From: Macrotrachela quadricornifera
Taxonomy: Eukaryota > Rotifera > Eurotatoria > Philodinida > Philodinidae
Length of the DNA: 64,000 bases
Assembly: GCA_022393335.1 (NCBI GenBank)
Contig: JAJEKB010021601.1
Coordinates: 985,215-1,049,214 of the forward strand
Direction of reading: 5' to 3'
Shown: one piece after another, positions 23,464 through 34,207 of the stretch
How positions within the stretch are numbered: the first letter of the stretch is position 1
Layout: each line of letters starts with the position of its first letter
Made by a program: the position numbers and the translations under genes
The notes under the pieces: model-generated
Told to the model about the DNA's origin: nothing
Database searches by the model: none
Seen by the model: the letters and a program-made list of their open reading frames with translations, nothing else

Positions 23464-23804
23464 CAGAGAAGTCCACCGCGCCACTATTGCGGGTACGGGT
23501 AGCGGCGCAGTAGCAGCAGGGTGTTTTAAATAACTATCGCGGCGTTGTCGCATCGCGGGAGATCTTTAAAAGTGCCACTAGGACAGCGGCCCAGCAGCGG
23601 CAGAATTTTTTTGAAGACATTGAAAAACTGTATAAATTTGATAGAGTTTCAGTATTTACAGTTGAAGCACTATGAGATTTGATGAATCTGATGAATTAGT
23701 ACTAATATTTCTGGTCCAATAAAGCCGCAAAAGTGAAATTCGGAACATTTTTTTTGAAAACTACCGTGACAGCGGCAATCTTGCAGCCGCGGTGGACATC
23801 TCTG
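23464..23804. mobile_element. hAT-like MITE, 341 bp
   Basis: The inverted ends CAGAGAAGTCCACCGCG (left) and CAGAGATGTCCACCGCG (right, complemented) differ at one position. The flanks ATCCATAC (23456-23463) and ATCCATAT (23805-23812) agree at 7 of 8 bases. GC-rich GCGGC blocks lie near both ends, as in the larger hAT element at 2445. There is no coding capacity. The CAGAGATG start and 8-bp duplication support hAT. Confidence 0.8.
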
Positions 23805-23918
23805 ATCCATATACTTTGATTTTTCGACATTTTACTTTTCTACATTGGTATTATATTTTCCTTTCAACAGTTTTACTTTTAATCAAAGTTAAGAGAGTCA
23901 TCGACTTCAGTCTTACGA

Positions 23919-24520
23919 AGAAATCTCTCCAACTAATACACTCTGTTTGAGCTCATATTTTTCCTATAGGTAGGACTCATAGTGTAGATAAGAGCCCTAA
24001 AAGGATTCGTCCCATTATACTGTTGTTGTTGAGATATTGTGTCTTTAAGGTATTAGGACAACTCACTGCCGTGGTCGCCCTCAGGGACATCAGAAAAACT
24101 TATTTTCGAATTTTGACTTGAAACTTTGTATAGATGAAGGTATCAACGAGATTCATTTATTGCGAAAGTTTCAAACCTATTCCTTCTTCCTATCTTAGTA
24201 TACGGCTATGATAACCTAATGTCACTTGCATAAGTAACGTCTGGTGTTCTTATTTGCCATTAAGAGCATTCAACACAGCTGAAACTTTCACAATAAATGA
24301 ATCTCGTTGATACCTCCCTCTATACAAAGTTTCAAGTCAAAATTCGAAAATAAGTTTTTCTGATGTCCCTGAGGGCGACCACGGCAGTGAGATATCCGAA
24401 TAACTTAAAGACACAATATCTCAACAACAACAGCATAATGGGACGAATCATTTTAGGACCGCTATTTAGGGAAAATATGAGCTCAAACATAGTGTATTAG
24501 TTGGAGAAGTTCTCTCGTTA
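23919..24520. repeat. Long-arm inverted repeat
   Basis: Arms of about 240-255 bp lie at 23919-24174 and 24279-24520 and are highly similar. AAACTTTGTATAGATGAAGG near 24121 mirrors the CCTCCCTCTATACAAAGTTT block near 24313, and the GTGGTCGCCCTCAGGGACAT block at 24072 is exactly mirrored at 24364-24383. Arm identity is higher than in the other palindromes here, so this copy is probably younger. Confidence 0.75.
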
Positions 24521-24989
24521 GTTTTCTCTTGGAGAAAACTGTTTTAGAATGTATTCGTATTATGTTTAAACCAATTCTTGAATACTTGTTTGTTGATTAC
24601 TCAATCGATAAATGCAAAATTTCTGATCAGCTCTTCGAAATTTTCTTTTAATGGTTATAATTTTAAAGAAAAATTGCTTAGAACAATGGAATATTTAAAT
24701 AAAATTTTTAGTTTTGGATCTGGTTCTAGCAACTTGTCTTTTACTTATAGGGTCGATCTGACCCTGGTAACGTTTTTCCTCATTATCCCGATCGTGATAA
24801 ACTTTAATTTTTTTTGGTCTTACACATCTCTACCCATAACTAATCAAAATTTCTGTTCATCTTGACAATGGTGAGCTGAGATACTAATGACAAATCGAAT
24901 CAATGATGTCTAGATCATGAGGTTAGTTTCAGATGAAATAGTCTAATGACAAAGGAATTCATAAGCCAATGTTGTACTTACTTTGCGAC

Positions 24990-25390
24990 ATTAGCATTTC
25001 TAGTCTAGGATGGACCATCATTTAAAAATACTATTTGTCGAATTTATTCAGTTAAAGTTTCTTTAGAAATCATCGACATATGAGGTGATATAAATCTCTG
25101 ACTCGATAGTATTGCAAGTAAGAAACTGCCTCTTGATCCATTAGTTTTGTTTAAGGAGTATCTATGAGCCACAAAGAAATTTGCTGCTAATCATTTTACA
25201 TTTTGAATTTGACATGTCCCTTGGAATCAATATTGTCTGAAACTTCGAAATTCAAATTTTTAACGCATTTGATTAAATTAATGAAAATTGATTCCAGCAG
25301 ACTTTGAATGCTCATCAAGTTCTATGCAATAATTATTCGAAATTGCTTTTGAAAACTTGAATCGTGTTAATTTGTCAGTACAATATATTA
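24990..25390. repeat. Diverged repeat, inverted partner at 27,700-28,090
   Basis: Blocks such as AAAGTTTCTTTAGAAAT, CGACATATGA and GAAACTGCCTCTT occur in the same order as in the reverse complement of 27,700-28,090. The two copies are about 2.3 kb apart in opposite orientation. They may be two insertions of one repeat or the eroded ends of a larger element that encloses the piggyBac-like MITE and the tRNA-like sequence. Confidence 0.5.
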
Positions 25391-25463
25391 GTTCAGAACT
25401 CGTGATTTTTTATCATAAAAAAATAACTTTAACAACCCATAAGTTATGGCACAGTCATATTAA

Positions 25464-26101
25464 CCCCTTCACCGTTAAGTATTTTTTAAACTATCTAGTA
25501 AAACTTTTTAAATATAACTTTTCTTAATTCATAGATAATTAAGGGTAATAAAAGACGTTAACGAATAAATATATTACATTGCGTATATAAAAAACAGAAG
25601 TTACTTTTCAATAACAAAGCGTGAAAACTTTGTCCTCGAACAATGTTTGCAAAACTGAAAGTTTCGTTCAAAAGTTCAGTGAAGTATGACACATACGAAA
25701 GCATAGTTCAACATAGAGTCTTACCTGGCAAACTCTACATTCGTATTTTGATTTCACGTATTGTCTAGTTAGTTTTCTTTTATGTATGACTACAAACAAA
25801 ACATCAGCTTGTTAGAAGCTATTTCTTTTCATTTGGAGAACTCAAAAATGGCAAATGCCGTCCAATTAGTCAATAAACTGATATTGATCTTATTTAGTTG
25901 TTTCTTTTCATATTACACAACTTCAAGAGCAAAGAACACACTCGATATGAAATATCAGGATCGATAGAGCGAGTAGCAATATGTACAGAATGCTAGAGCC
26001 GGTCTATAGTACACAAAGACAAAAGAATTAGGGAATAACAGTAATAATATTTTCCATAAAAATTGCTCTGACGAGTTTACTCGTCATTAACGGTTAAGGG
26101 G
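25464..26101. mobile_element. piggyBac-like non-autonomous element
   Basis: TTAA flanks both ends (25460-25463 and 26102-26105). The ends are inverted: CCCCTTCACCGTTAAGTA on the left and, complemented, CCCCTTAACCGTTAATGACG on the right. TTAA target sites with CCCTT-type ends are the signature of piggyBac transposons. A second inner palindrome, TGACGAGTAAACTCGTCA, adjoins the right end. The 638-bp interior has one 61-codon open frame with no visible transposase motif. Confidence 0.75.
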
Positions 26102-26105
26102 TTAA

Positions 26106-26813
26106 AGACCACCAAACTGAAATTTACGTATGATATGTAATGTTTTCTTCTCTGCAACAGAAAGAACTATTGAGAAAAATTTTGGAAAAGTTGGTCATAA
26201 GGACGAAATGACTAGCACTCAGTCTGTCAACCAATGAAAAGATGGAGAAATTGCTCTTGCAATGGATATTCCACGGCGAAAAATCATAGAGTAAACGGTC
26301 ATTTTACTATACAGAATATTTTGCACACATATTTTGGAGGACTTTTTAGTGCATATGTATTCTATGTAGACCGTAGAAAAGATACATCTTATCTATTATT
26401 GAGACAGAAACAATAATCTGATCTTATGCTCCTTTGCTGTTGTGTGAACTATATACTAAGCATAGAAATGCTGAGCATCAACATTAGCTTTTTATTCTTC
26501 ATGGCAGTAAGCTCGATTATCTTCTATGATATGTGACTGTAAACACGTTCACATGAGAAAATATGGATAATAGGGAGATATTTTTCCGTTATATGCTTAT
26601 GCTTAATATTAGTTTCTCTCTTTCATTGAAAAGGACGAACATACATATCTGACTATCAGCTTACCAAATTACATCCTTTCTCTTCAAACTAGAATAGGCT
26701 CTATGCATTGAAAATAACAAATATGAAAGAGATTCTTCTTTTACCATGGCCAACAACTCTGCGCTTTCCTGTTAGCGTCTAGGATAATACATCCAGACGC
26801 CAACGAAGATTAA
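26106..26813. other. Gene-free AT-rich DNA
   Basis: No gene, repeat or structural RNA with support. Confidence 0.4.
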
Positions 26814-26893
26814 GATGTCTCTTTTGGTCTAACTGGCTAAGACGACTGCCCGGATAGCAGGAGATACATGGTTCGAGTCCCGTGAAGAGCATC
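26814..26893 (+). tRNA. tRNA-like sequence (probable pseudogene or SINE head)
   Basis: The sequence holds an A-box-like TGGTCTAACTGG (26825 on), a perfect B box GGTTCGAGTCC (26870 on), and a T5 run straight after the 3' end, all as expected for Pol III transcription. An acceptor-like pairing GATG...CTCTT with AAGAGCATC is possible with one bulge. An anticodon stem CTGC/GCAG closes a 7-nt loop CCGGATA. However, the loop has C instead of U at position 33 and the T stem needs a bulge. A functional tRNA is therefore doubtful, and a tRNA pseudogene or SINE fragment is more likely. Confidence 0.4.
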
Positions 26894-27217
26894 TTTTTCT
26901 TCATTCTGTCACATAGCATCTGTGACACTGCTTGTCCACTTCATTCTATACATATGAGAGCTAACATTTCCGTACTACAAGTAAGAAATTGTACTCGAGT
27001 AACACAAAGTCATCTATAAAGAAGAGATATGTTTTGACAGTGTGTGCATGCTGTTTATGTACATTTTAACTATGAGAATAAGGGGTACAAATTCGAGTTA
27101 CTGATGTCATTCGATGACGGATGACACATGCCTATTGTAATCTATGTAGAATATATATGCTTTAAAACCTTCTGTAAATGCATACGAATTATTGAATATA
27201 ATAGAAAATCTCAACAC

Positions 27218-27285
27218 CAGAGAGCGAATTGAACCGACCTTTTCTGGTTCGAGTTCGCTTCGATTCGGTTCGTTTTCAATCTCTG
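27218..27285. mobile_element. Very short hAT-like MITE
   Basis: The left end CAGAGAGCGAATTGAACCGA and the complemented right end CAGAGATTGAAAACGAACCG are similar inverted repeats. Flanks CTCAACAC (27210-27217) and CTCAGTAC (27286-27293) match at 6 of 8 positions. At 68 bp it is little more than two joined ends. Support is moderate because the duplication is imperfect. Confidence 0.4.
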
Positions 27286-27699
27286 CTCAGTACATTGTTA
27301 TTTTCCAAGGACTTAGGTTACGACTAACTTTCTCATCTGTGAGTTGGCCAACCACGTTTTACCCCAAAGCCTAACTTTGTTCGAGACTTTTTACAGTTTT
27401 TTAGGGAGAGAAAGTTATATATCATATTTGAATTTCAACTATGGAAGGTTTTAGTCCAATTGTACAACAGCTAAGCATATACTGAAGCCGAATGGCTCAA
27501 TCTGGATAAGACTCGGGTGAGCCAGGCTCATGCTTGATCAGGCTTGGTCTCAATTAGACTAGGATTCAGTCACGGGTCAGCTTGCTTACGACGACCTCGG
27601 GCTCGTTTCATGCCTAACCAGAGTTAATGCGCTGCCAAATTTCATCTTTTTTATGATAAAAACTTATTAATTTCTAACCAGTATATTACATTAAAAAAT

Positions 27700-28090
27700 T
27701 TAATTTGCTTATTGTTGAGCCAAACGTCTCAGCTTTTCGAAAGCGATTTTCAATGATTTTTTTGCAAAACTCAATGAATATTTAGCAATCGACTTGGGCT
27801 AAATTTTACTAACTTGACCAAATATGCTAAAATTTTGGATTTCGACGCTTCTTCAGACATCATTAATTTTGACAGGCATGTCATATTAGAAGCATCCTGT
27901 GACATGTGCCTCACTTTCTAGAAAGGCTCATCGGTGTTCTCCTACGAAGACCAACTAAATAAAGAGGCAGTTTCTCGTTTGGAATACTCATGAGTTAAAG
28001 ATTCCAATCTGTTCATATGTAGGTCATTTTTAAAGAAACTTTAATTGAACAAATCCGGCAATTGGGACTCCTAAATCAAAGATCATTCCA
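27700..28090. repeat. Diverged repeat, inverted partner of 24,990-25,390
   Basis: The reverse complement carries AAAGTTTCTTTAAAAATGA, CTACATATGA and GAAACTGCCTCTTT in the same order as the left copy. The rest is strongly diverged. Confidence 0.5.
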
Positions 28091-29251
28091 GAAATATCGC
28101 AAAGCAAACACACTTTTCTACTTTGAATTTTCTTCTGATAAACACATTGTACCTAGAAATAATGTTAGATTCTATATTTCTTCGAGTCGATTTGTCAGTC
28201 GAATTTCATCTTAAATATGTCAAAGTTATTAAAAATTTTGACATACCGTTATGTTATATTTGACCAGCAATGTCGCTATAGCAAATAAAGATGAAGTTCT
28301 TATTTTACTATCTATATGAGACGAGCCAACGAAGAAAATGAAAGATAGAAAAGCAGTAAGCAAAAATAACCTGTGTCCTAGAATACAGTTTAATAAATTT
28401 TCATATATTTTCTCTCGTTTGATAATCATCAAATAATTTCCTTTTATGCAAAAATAGAGAAGTTCAGATTCTGTAAAATGATATGCTTTTTAGATTCACA
28501 TGTGTTTTCTTGAAAAAGTTTTAGAATGAAAAGCAAAAAACATTTGAAGGCTGTGATTTGAATAGTGTAGACTAAATACAAATAGTATAATGGTAGTTAC
28601 CGTTATATAATGTCCAACGACGATTGAATTTGAAGAAGAATGTATGAATACAATAATTGTGAATGTAAACGAAACGAAAAAAATCTGAATAAAATGCAAG
28701 AAGCGTACATTTTTATCGTTGATTTATTGCATTCATTACTGATGCATAAGTTGCTTCTATTTTATCTTAACAAAAGATAAGCAAGCAATCAAACCGAGGA
28801 GCTCAAACACAATGCCTTTTCCTCGGCATCCATCAAATGAATATTAACTGTAACATTTGTATGAGAAAAGAAGAAAGATACATCAGATGGCTCTTATAGA
28901 TTAACAAACATGTACAATTAGTCAGGTACGAAAACAAAACATATAGATGGATAATTTGTGCCTTACGTGCAACGATCATTTGTTACGATTTTCTAATGTA
29001 TAAAGATATGATGCATTCTACGAATGAAAAATCTCTCAAAATAATAAAAAAATGTGCAGAGTGAGACAGAAGAGTCTTGGATCTATATACTGAAATGTGG
29101 CGACTAATATCTCATGAAAATCAAGGAAACATGACGGCATGCAGATTCGCATTTTTTTCAAGAAAGAAGTAGTATAATTATGTATAAGAAGTGATAAAGT
29201 GATCTTGGGATTTAATTCAATATCCAAGGAAATAAAACAAATCTAGAAGTG
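28091..29251. other. Gene-free AT-rich DNA
   Basis: Two minus-strand open frames (28229-28432 and 28496-28699) are hydrophobic, and the upper one starts like a signal peptide. No consistent spliced gene could be built from them, so no gene is called. Confidence 0.35.
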
Positions 29252-29519
29252 TTTTTAATGAAAATTTTGTTTTTTTAATAAGGGAATTTTTGATCTTTCA
29301 AATAAGCATTTTCAACCATAAACCACAACCTTTTACATTGATGTTACAACACAATACAGATGAAAGAATGAAAAAGAATATAAACATTATGAGCAAAATA
29401 ATATTGTAACCATGAACATCAATGGCTGATTCTATAAAGAGCCGTTGTTTATGATTGAAAATGATTGTTTGAAAGATCAAAAATTCCCTTATTAAAAAAA
29501 AAGAATTTTTCATTAAAAA
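29252..29519. mobile_element. Terminal-inverted-repeat MITE, 268 bp
   Basis: Arms of about 72 bp (29252-29324 and 29448-29519) are nearly perfect inverted copies. AGGGAATTTTTGATCTTTCA at 29281 is mirrored by TGAAAGATCAAAAATTCCCT at 29470. A 120-bp spacer separates them. The transposon class is not clear from the ends. Confidence 0.7.
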
Positions 29520-31626
29520 TATTTCTACATTTGTTTCATTTACTTAGATATTGAACTAGTATAATATCGAACTATTGTCATCACGGTTGTAATCTTGATG
29601 GATATCCTATCAGACAAGTTCTTCGTTAAGTATAGTTTTTATTGAAAAATTCCTTATAAATCCTTATACTGTGACAGAGGATATCTGAAACCATGTTGAC
29701 TCAATTACAAAGCAAGGATAGTTTGATGTAAAGTTTTCAGAAGTTATTGAATCCAGCATTGGTAATCATTTCTATAAGTTTAAGCATAGTGCTCTATCCA
29801 ATAGGTTCTTTGGCTAGCTTTACAGATGAAAGTGAGAGATGAAAATTACTCATTTTTTGAACAATATTCTCATAATTTTAGAGTTAATTCGTAAGTCGTT
29901 CTATAAAGAACAAGTAGCGCTCATCTTCTGGATTCACTGATCATTTTTGTTGAAAGTGAGGAAGATATTGCTGTACTCTAAGCAATGTATGATAGTTTAA
30001 AGCTAATCATAGTTATTCGATCGTTACCATTGTCTGCCATTGCATACAAAAATTCACATGTGCTTCATATTTTTTTCCAAGCCTTTCTGCAGTCTAAGGC
30101 TACGAATTCAGTTCTAAGTTAGTCATCATGGTTATCTTTTGGTTCGTAACTCCTCATTGTCGCCCATTTTCTTTTCTTATAAAAACTCACATTACTGCAC
30201 TACAACAACTACCTTATAATACCTTGATGAATATATTTCCTTCGCCTTAAATACAAATTTCAGCATTTCTATCGAAATAGCCTTCTAGAATATAAGATAT
30301 ACATTTCTAGATGCTTTTTCATACAAAAAAAAAGACACAAAGGCTAATCCAAAATCTTGAGTTGAAATTAGCCGATATAGACAACTAAAATCAAGCTAAC
30401 TAAAATAGTATCGGTCAATATCTCAAAAATTTAAGAAAACACAATAGATGTCTGGGCTACGAATGATGCCCATGGAATGGAAAATGGTCATATGTAAACA
30501 AAACGGACTGTTTCAATCTCAGTCCACTTTTACCCTCGCTTAAATGCACACTTTCATTCTCACCAAACCCTCACTCAACATCCTCAGAAGCGCCGTGTGC
30601 ATCGTTTGGGATTCTAGGGACTGGTATTTCACCGATTTAACGTTCTTAAATGTTTTCTTCAACCTACTTTTTATAACAAAAAGTGACGATATTACGTTTT
30701 TCTTAGTCAATGCAAATAGCCTCGCCTCCAATAGGTTAGTTTTTAGTCATCGTTCAAGTGAATGCCGATTACGTTAAATATTGGTCGAATAGATAATAAT
30801 TCACTACATCAAGTAATATATAAGTAATGAGCTATGAATCGACAGCAAAGATCTATCATTTCACTGGAGCCTCACACAATATATCATTAGTAGATAAATA
30901 CTATTTACGCTATTGTTTGCTAAATGAAAAATTAGTGTTGAAGTTATTAATAGTAGTGTTGTATTCTGATATATTTCATGATTTTTCTGCAAATATCTTT
31001 CTTTTCGTAGTAAACTAATGAAAACAGAACTCTTATACAACTGATTATCTCAAGCAGAATATAAGATAGTAGGAACTCGAGATTTACTCCGATTTCGTGT
31101 AGAAAAGATGGCCGAGATTGAAAAATTAATAAATGAAACTTAGTTTTACTCTTTTTCACAAATGCGACTATATTTCTACATAATCAATATTGTATCGCGA
31201 GGGCATCGAAGAAAATGCGTCGTCATTATCCGTTACTATTTTATTTTAAACAACACATAAGAAAAACTTACTCGTATTCCTAGTTGTAGCAATTATTGAA
31301 TCTCAAATATTCAAATTCTTGTCGATATTTGTGACAACCTGTAAAAAGTAAGAGTATTGGTGTGTATGGTTTGTAATTAGAGAAGCGAGTTTATAATGTC
31401 CTATCGAATGCTTGCTCGATGGGGTAGTTTTTGTGAATTGCTTGATTGTTGCTCATATACCTTTCTTATCCATAACATGCATGAATGATTTCACCAATGG
31501 GCTTTTTTCCCCTTTATAGGTAAGTTGGAAAGAGAGAGACAATTATTATCAATCATCATTATTTTTGATTGATAGTTTATTATCGGTTATGCATATACGA
31601 TCATTCAAGCGAAGAAAGTTTGAAAA
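29520..31626. other. Gene-free AT-rich DNA
   Basis: Only short open frames overlapping on both strands. I see no supported gene or RNA. Confidence 0.4.
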
Positions 31627-31828
31627 AACCAACAAGAGGCTTTTTTTCTATTTTGCTGATAACTGTGATCAGAAGATCCTAACAGTACGGGTTCAAGTAA
31701 AAATTATATATATATATAAAAAATGAAAAAAGTAAGAAGAAACCATATGGAATGAGAAACGCCAAGAACAAATGTTACTTATAAAACAACACAAAAAAAG
31801 AAAAAGCGTACAGAGAAAAAAGACATAT

Positions 31829-31960
31829 TTAACAAAATGTGTCTGGGAAGTATTTTAAGAGTTGAATATCATCTAGATCAAACTGAGGAACAGAAGAATA
31901 TAAAGGAATAGAAGAAAGCCATGTTACAATTTTTTCAAGAATAGACAGATGAGCGACAAA
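31829..31960 (-). pseudogene. C-terminal end of the old element's ORF2
   Basis: The minus-strand frame (FVAHLSILEKIVTWLSS..., ending FPDTFC) aligns with the last 50 residues of the young element's ORF2 (the RRIQGHISTIEKCLRWFENS region). It continues the old ORF2 that breaks off at 37,518 with LRTSKR. This proves that the 5.5-kb plus-strand element was inserted into that codon region. The duplicated target is read twice, at 31961-31972 and 37518-37529. Confidence 0.85.
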
Positions 31961-32149
31961 TCTTTTTGATGTCATTCCTCTCACTACACTGATACGATTA
32001 AGACGTGTTTTCTTCTTTCTCTCTCGAAATATATACATACTATATATTATCTATATCTGTCCTCCATCACGTGTATTTCTCTCCTTCTATCCACGTGACC
32101 ATTGATTGATATTCAATTCGTTTCATCAGAAGTTATCGGCACTGCCGAT

Positions 32150-34207
32150 ATGCCAAACGGCATTATCTCGGCTGACCAAGGTCAACCTGATAATTCTTCT
32201 TCTTCTTCTTCTCCCACTCCCAACTACATCACACCTGAACAAGAACAACGATCATCCAACAAACCAACAACTTCGTCTATCCCTCAATCTCAATCAAATA
32301 AACTACCTCATCCCTTCGTACAACAACGCCTATCATCATTACGAACACATTCAAAGGTGGACAACCAAACTACTCCCTTCAATACCTATGTTAATTTCAA
32401 CCAACAGCAACTTGTAAAATATCCATATTTGTCCACAGTTAACCAACAGCGACCAATCACATCGAGCATAAGTCATCATAATCAATATACAACGACATCC
32501 AACCACTTATCATCATCAAATAATGACACCACACACCAACAACATAGTAATCAATATGCTCATCAAGAACTAAATAATAATTCACCAGCTGATAAAAATA
32601 ATGATGAAGAATACACTCAAGTTAAAAGAAAGAAAAAGAAAGCAAGAGTTGATCCTGTTGAATCAAGTTCTTCTTCTTATACCCCATCAACATTGTCATC
32701 ATCAGCTGATACAAATAAATCTACATCATCTACGAATACCACCAGCATGATTTCGAATGGTAATTCAACAAATACTTATTTCATCAACTCGAATGGTGAT
32801 ATGAATCATGGAACCAACGAAATTAACAACAAAAACGATTCTAAAGAAATCTCTCAACAAGCTATTCGTTTCGCTGAAACACGATTTGCTTTTCCACCTT
32901 TTATTATCAAGTTCCAACAGGCTGTTGACGAAAATATCATCATCAAGTCTTTGGTAAGTCACTTTGCTTCTAAATATGATTTTCATTTAAATTTTGCCGG
33001 ACATCGTTTGAAAAACAAAAATGAACTGGTTATTTTTACTGAAAATCGTGAATCATTCGCAATGTTATATGATAATGACAAATGGCCAACATTATTAAAT
33101 GCATTTGATTTTACAAAGATTATACCAAACCATCTCCCACCACAATTTTCTATTATGCTTCGAAATGTACCAATGGACAAGGACATGAATTCGCTACTGA
33201 GCGATATTCAGGATGAATATCCAGATGTAATTAATGCTTTTAGAATTACAAACAAAAACAATCAACTAACTTCACTTGTTCGTCTTGATATTAAATGTAC
33301 AAGAATTATTGATGAATTATTAAAAAAGAAATTCCTGTATATTGATAACCTTCGTATTTCTGTTACTGAATATTTATCTCCTGCGAAAGTGCTCATTTGC
33401 ACTAAATGTTACAATATAGGGCACTTCCGGAGTACCTGTAAAAGCTCATCTGAATTTTGTAAAACTTGTGGTGAAAGTTTTAAAGATATCAATGAACACA
33501 AAAAATCGTGTAGCAACAAACCACTATGTATTAGGTGTCATGGTCCACATGGTTCTAACGATTATCGTTGTCAAGAAGTTAAATCATATCGTGCACAACT
33601 AACTAAAGCTCTTCTAACATCTACTCATCCAGCTGCTCATCCACAACAGAAACATCAACAAACACCAGTTAATCTACGTCCAACTGATCATGATTTTCCG
33701 GTTTTGAAAGTAAACAACGCCAGATATATGAATAGTAATACATATGTGGGTAATGCTGGTAAACGTATTGATGAATTGTTTGTAAAAATGAAAGAAATTA
33801 ATAAAAATTTGGATAGACTAATTGAATTAAATAATAATTCGGTAGATCAACTTGCTCGTGCTCAACATCTAATTGAAAAACATGAACACGTTATTCAGCT
33901 GCAACAACTTGATATCTCATTCCAACATGATTTTCTAAGTCAATTTATATCGCCGGTATGTCAAATGGTGATCGATATTATTCCTGAACTTGTCAAACAA
34001 AATGTTATTAAGGATAAAACCTTATTGTGTCCATCAGTATCTACTCTAGCCGAAAAACTTACAAATGAATTAACAGTTTGGACAAATCGTTTTTTAAATA
34101 ACGAAAATCTTAAATCTCAATTACTAAAAGATTTTAGCGTAAACAACCATCATTTGGTGGACGAAGTGGTTTATTATAAAGATCATCCACCATCAACAAC
34201 TCAATGA
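32150..34207 (+). CDS. LINE ORF1, gag-like zinc-knuckle protein
   Basis: 685 aa from the first ATG of the frame at 32150. An in-frame TGA at 32096 blocks a longer start except for a non-ATG codon. The N-terminal 230 residues are Ser/Thr/Asn/Gln-rich and probably disordered, with a basic patch (KRKKKKARVD). A central domain with the order expected of an RRM-like fold precedes three CCHC-type knuckles at about residues 417-475 (CTKCYNIGHFRSTC, then CKTCGESF...HKKSC, then CIRCHGPH...YRC). The C-terminal part is rich in heptad-like leucines, suggesting a coiled coil for multimerisation. The role in such elements is binding the element RNA. Its stop codon overlaps the ORF2 start (ATGA at 34204), which suggests coupled reinitiation. 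Confidence 0.88.
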   Translation: MPNGIISADQGQPDNSSSSSSPTPNYITPEQEQRSSNKPTTSSIPQSQSNKLPHPFVQQRLSSLRTHSKVDNQTTPFNTYVNFNQQQLVKYPYLSTVNQQRPITSSISHHNQYTTTSNHLSSSNNDTTHQQHSNQYAHQELNNNSPADKNNDEEYTQVKRKKKKARVDPVESSSSSYTPSTLSSSADTNKSTSSTNTTSMISNGNSTNTYFINSNGDMNHGTNEINNKNDSKEISQQAIRFAETRFAFPPFIIKFQQAVDENIIIKSLVSHFASKYDFHLNFAGHRLKNKNELVIFTENRESFAMLYDNDKWPTLLNAFDFTKIIPNHLPPQFSIMLRNVPMDKDMNSLLSDIQDEYPDVINAFRITNKNNQLTSLVRLDIKCTRIIDELLKKKFLYIDNLRISVTEYLSPAKVLICTKCYNIGHFRSTCKSSSEFCKTCGESFKDINEHKKSCSNKPLCIRCHGPHGSNDYRCQEVKSYRAQLTKALLTSTHPAAHPQQKHQQTPVNLRPTDHDFPVLKVNNARYMNSNTYVGNAGKRIDELFVKMKEINKNLDRLIELNNNSVDQLARAQHLIEKHEHVIQLQQLDISFQHDFLSQFISPVCQMVIDIIPELVKQNVIKDKTLLCPSVSTLAEKLTNELTVWTNRFLNNENLKSQLLKDFSVNNHHLVDEVVYYKDHPPSTTQ

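Noticed and set aside
28229..28699. Possible small secreted protein on the minus strand
   Set aside because: The signal-like N-terminus can be spliced with a 50-bp intron, but the product then stops after a few residues and there is no second line of evidence.
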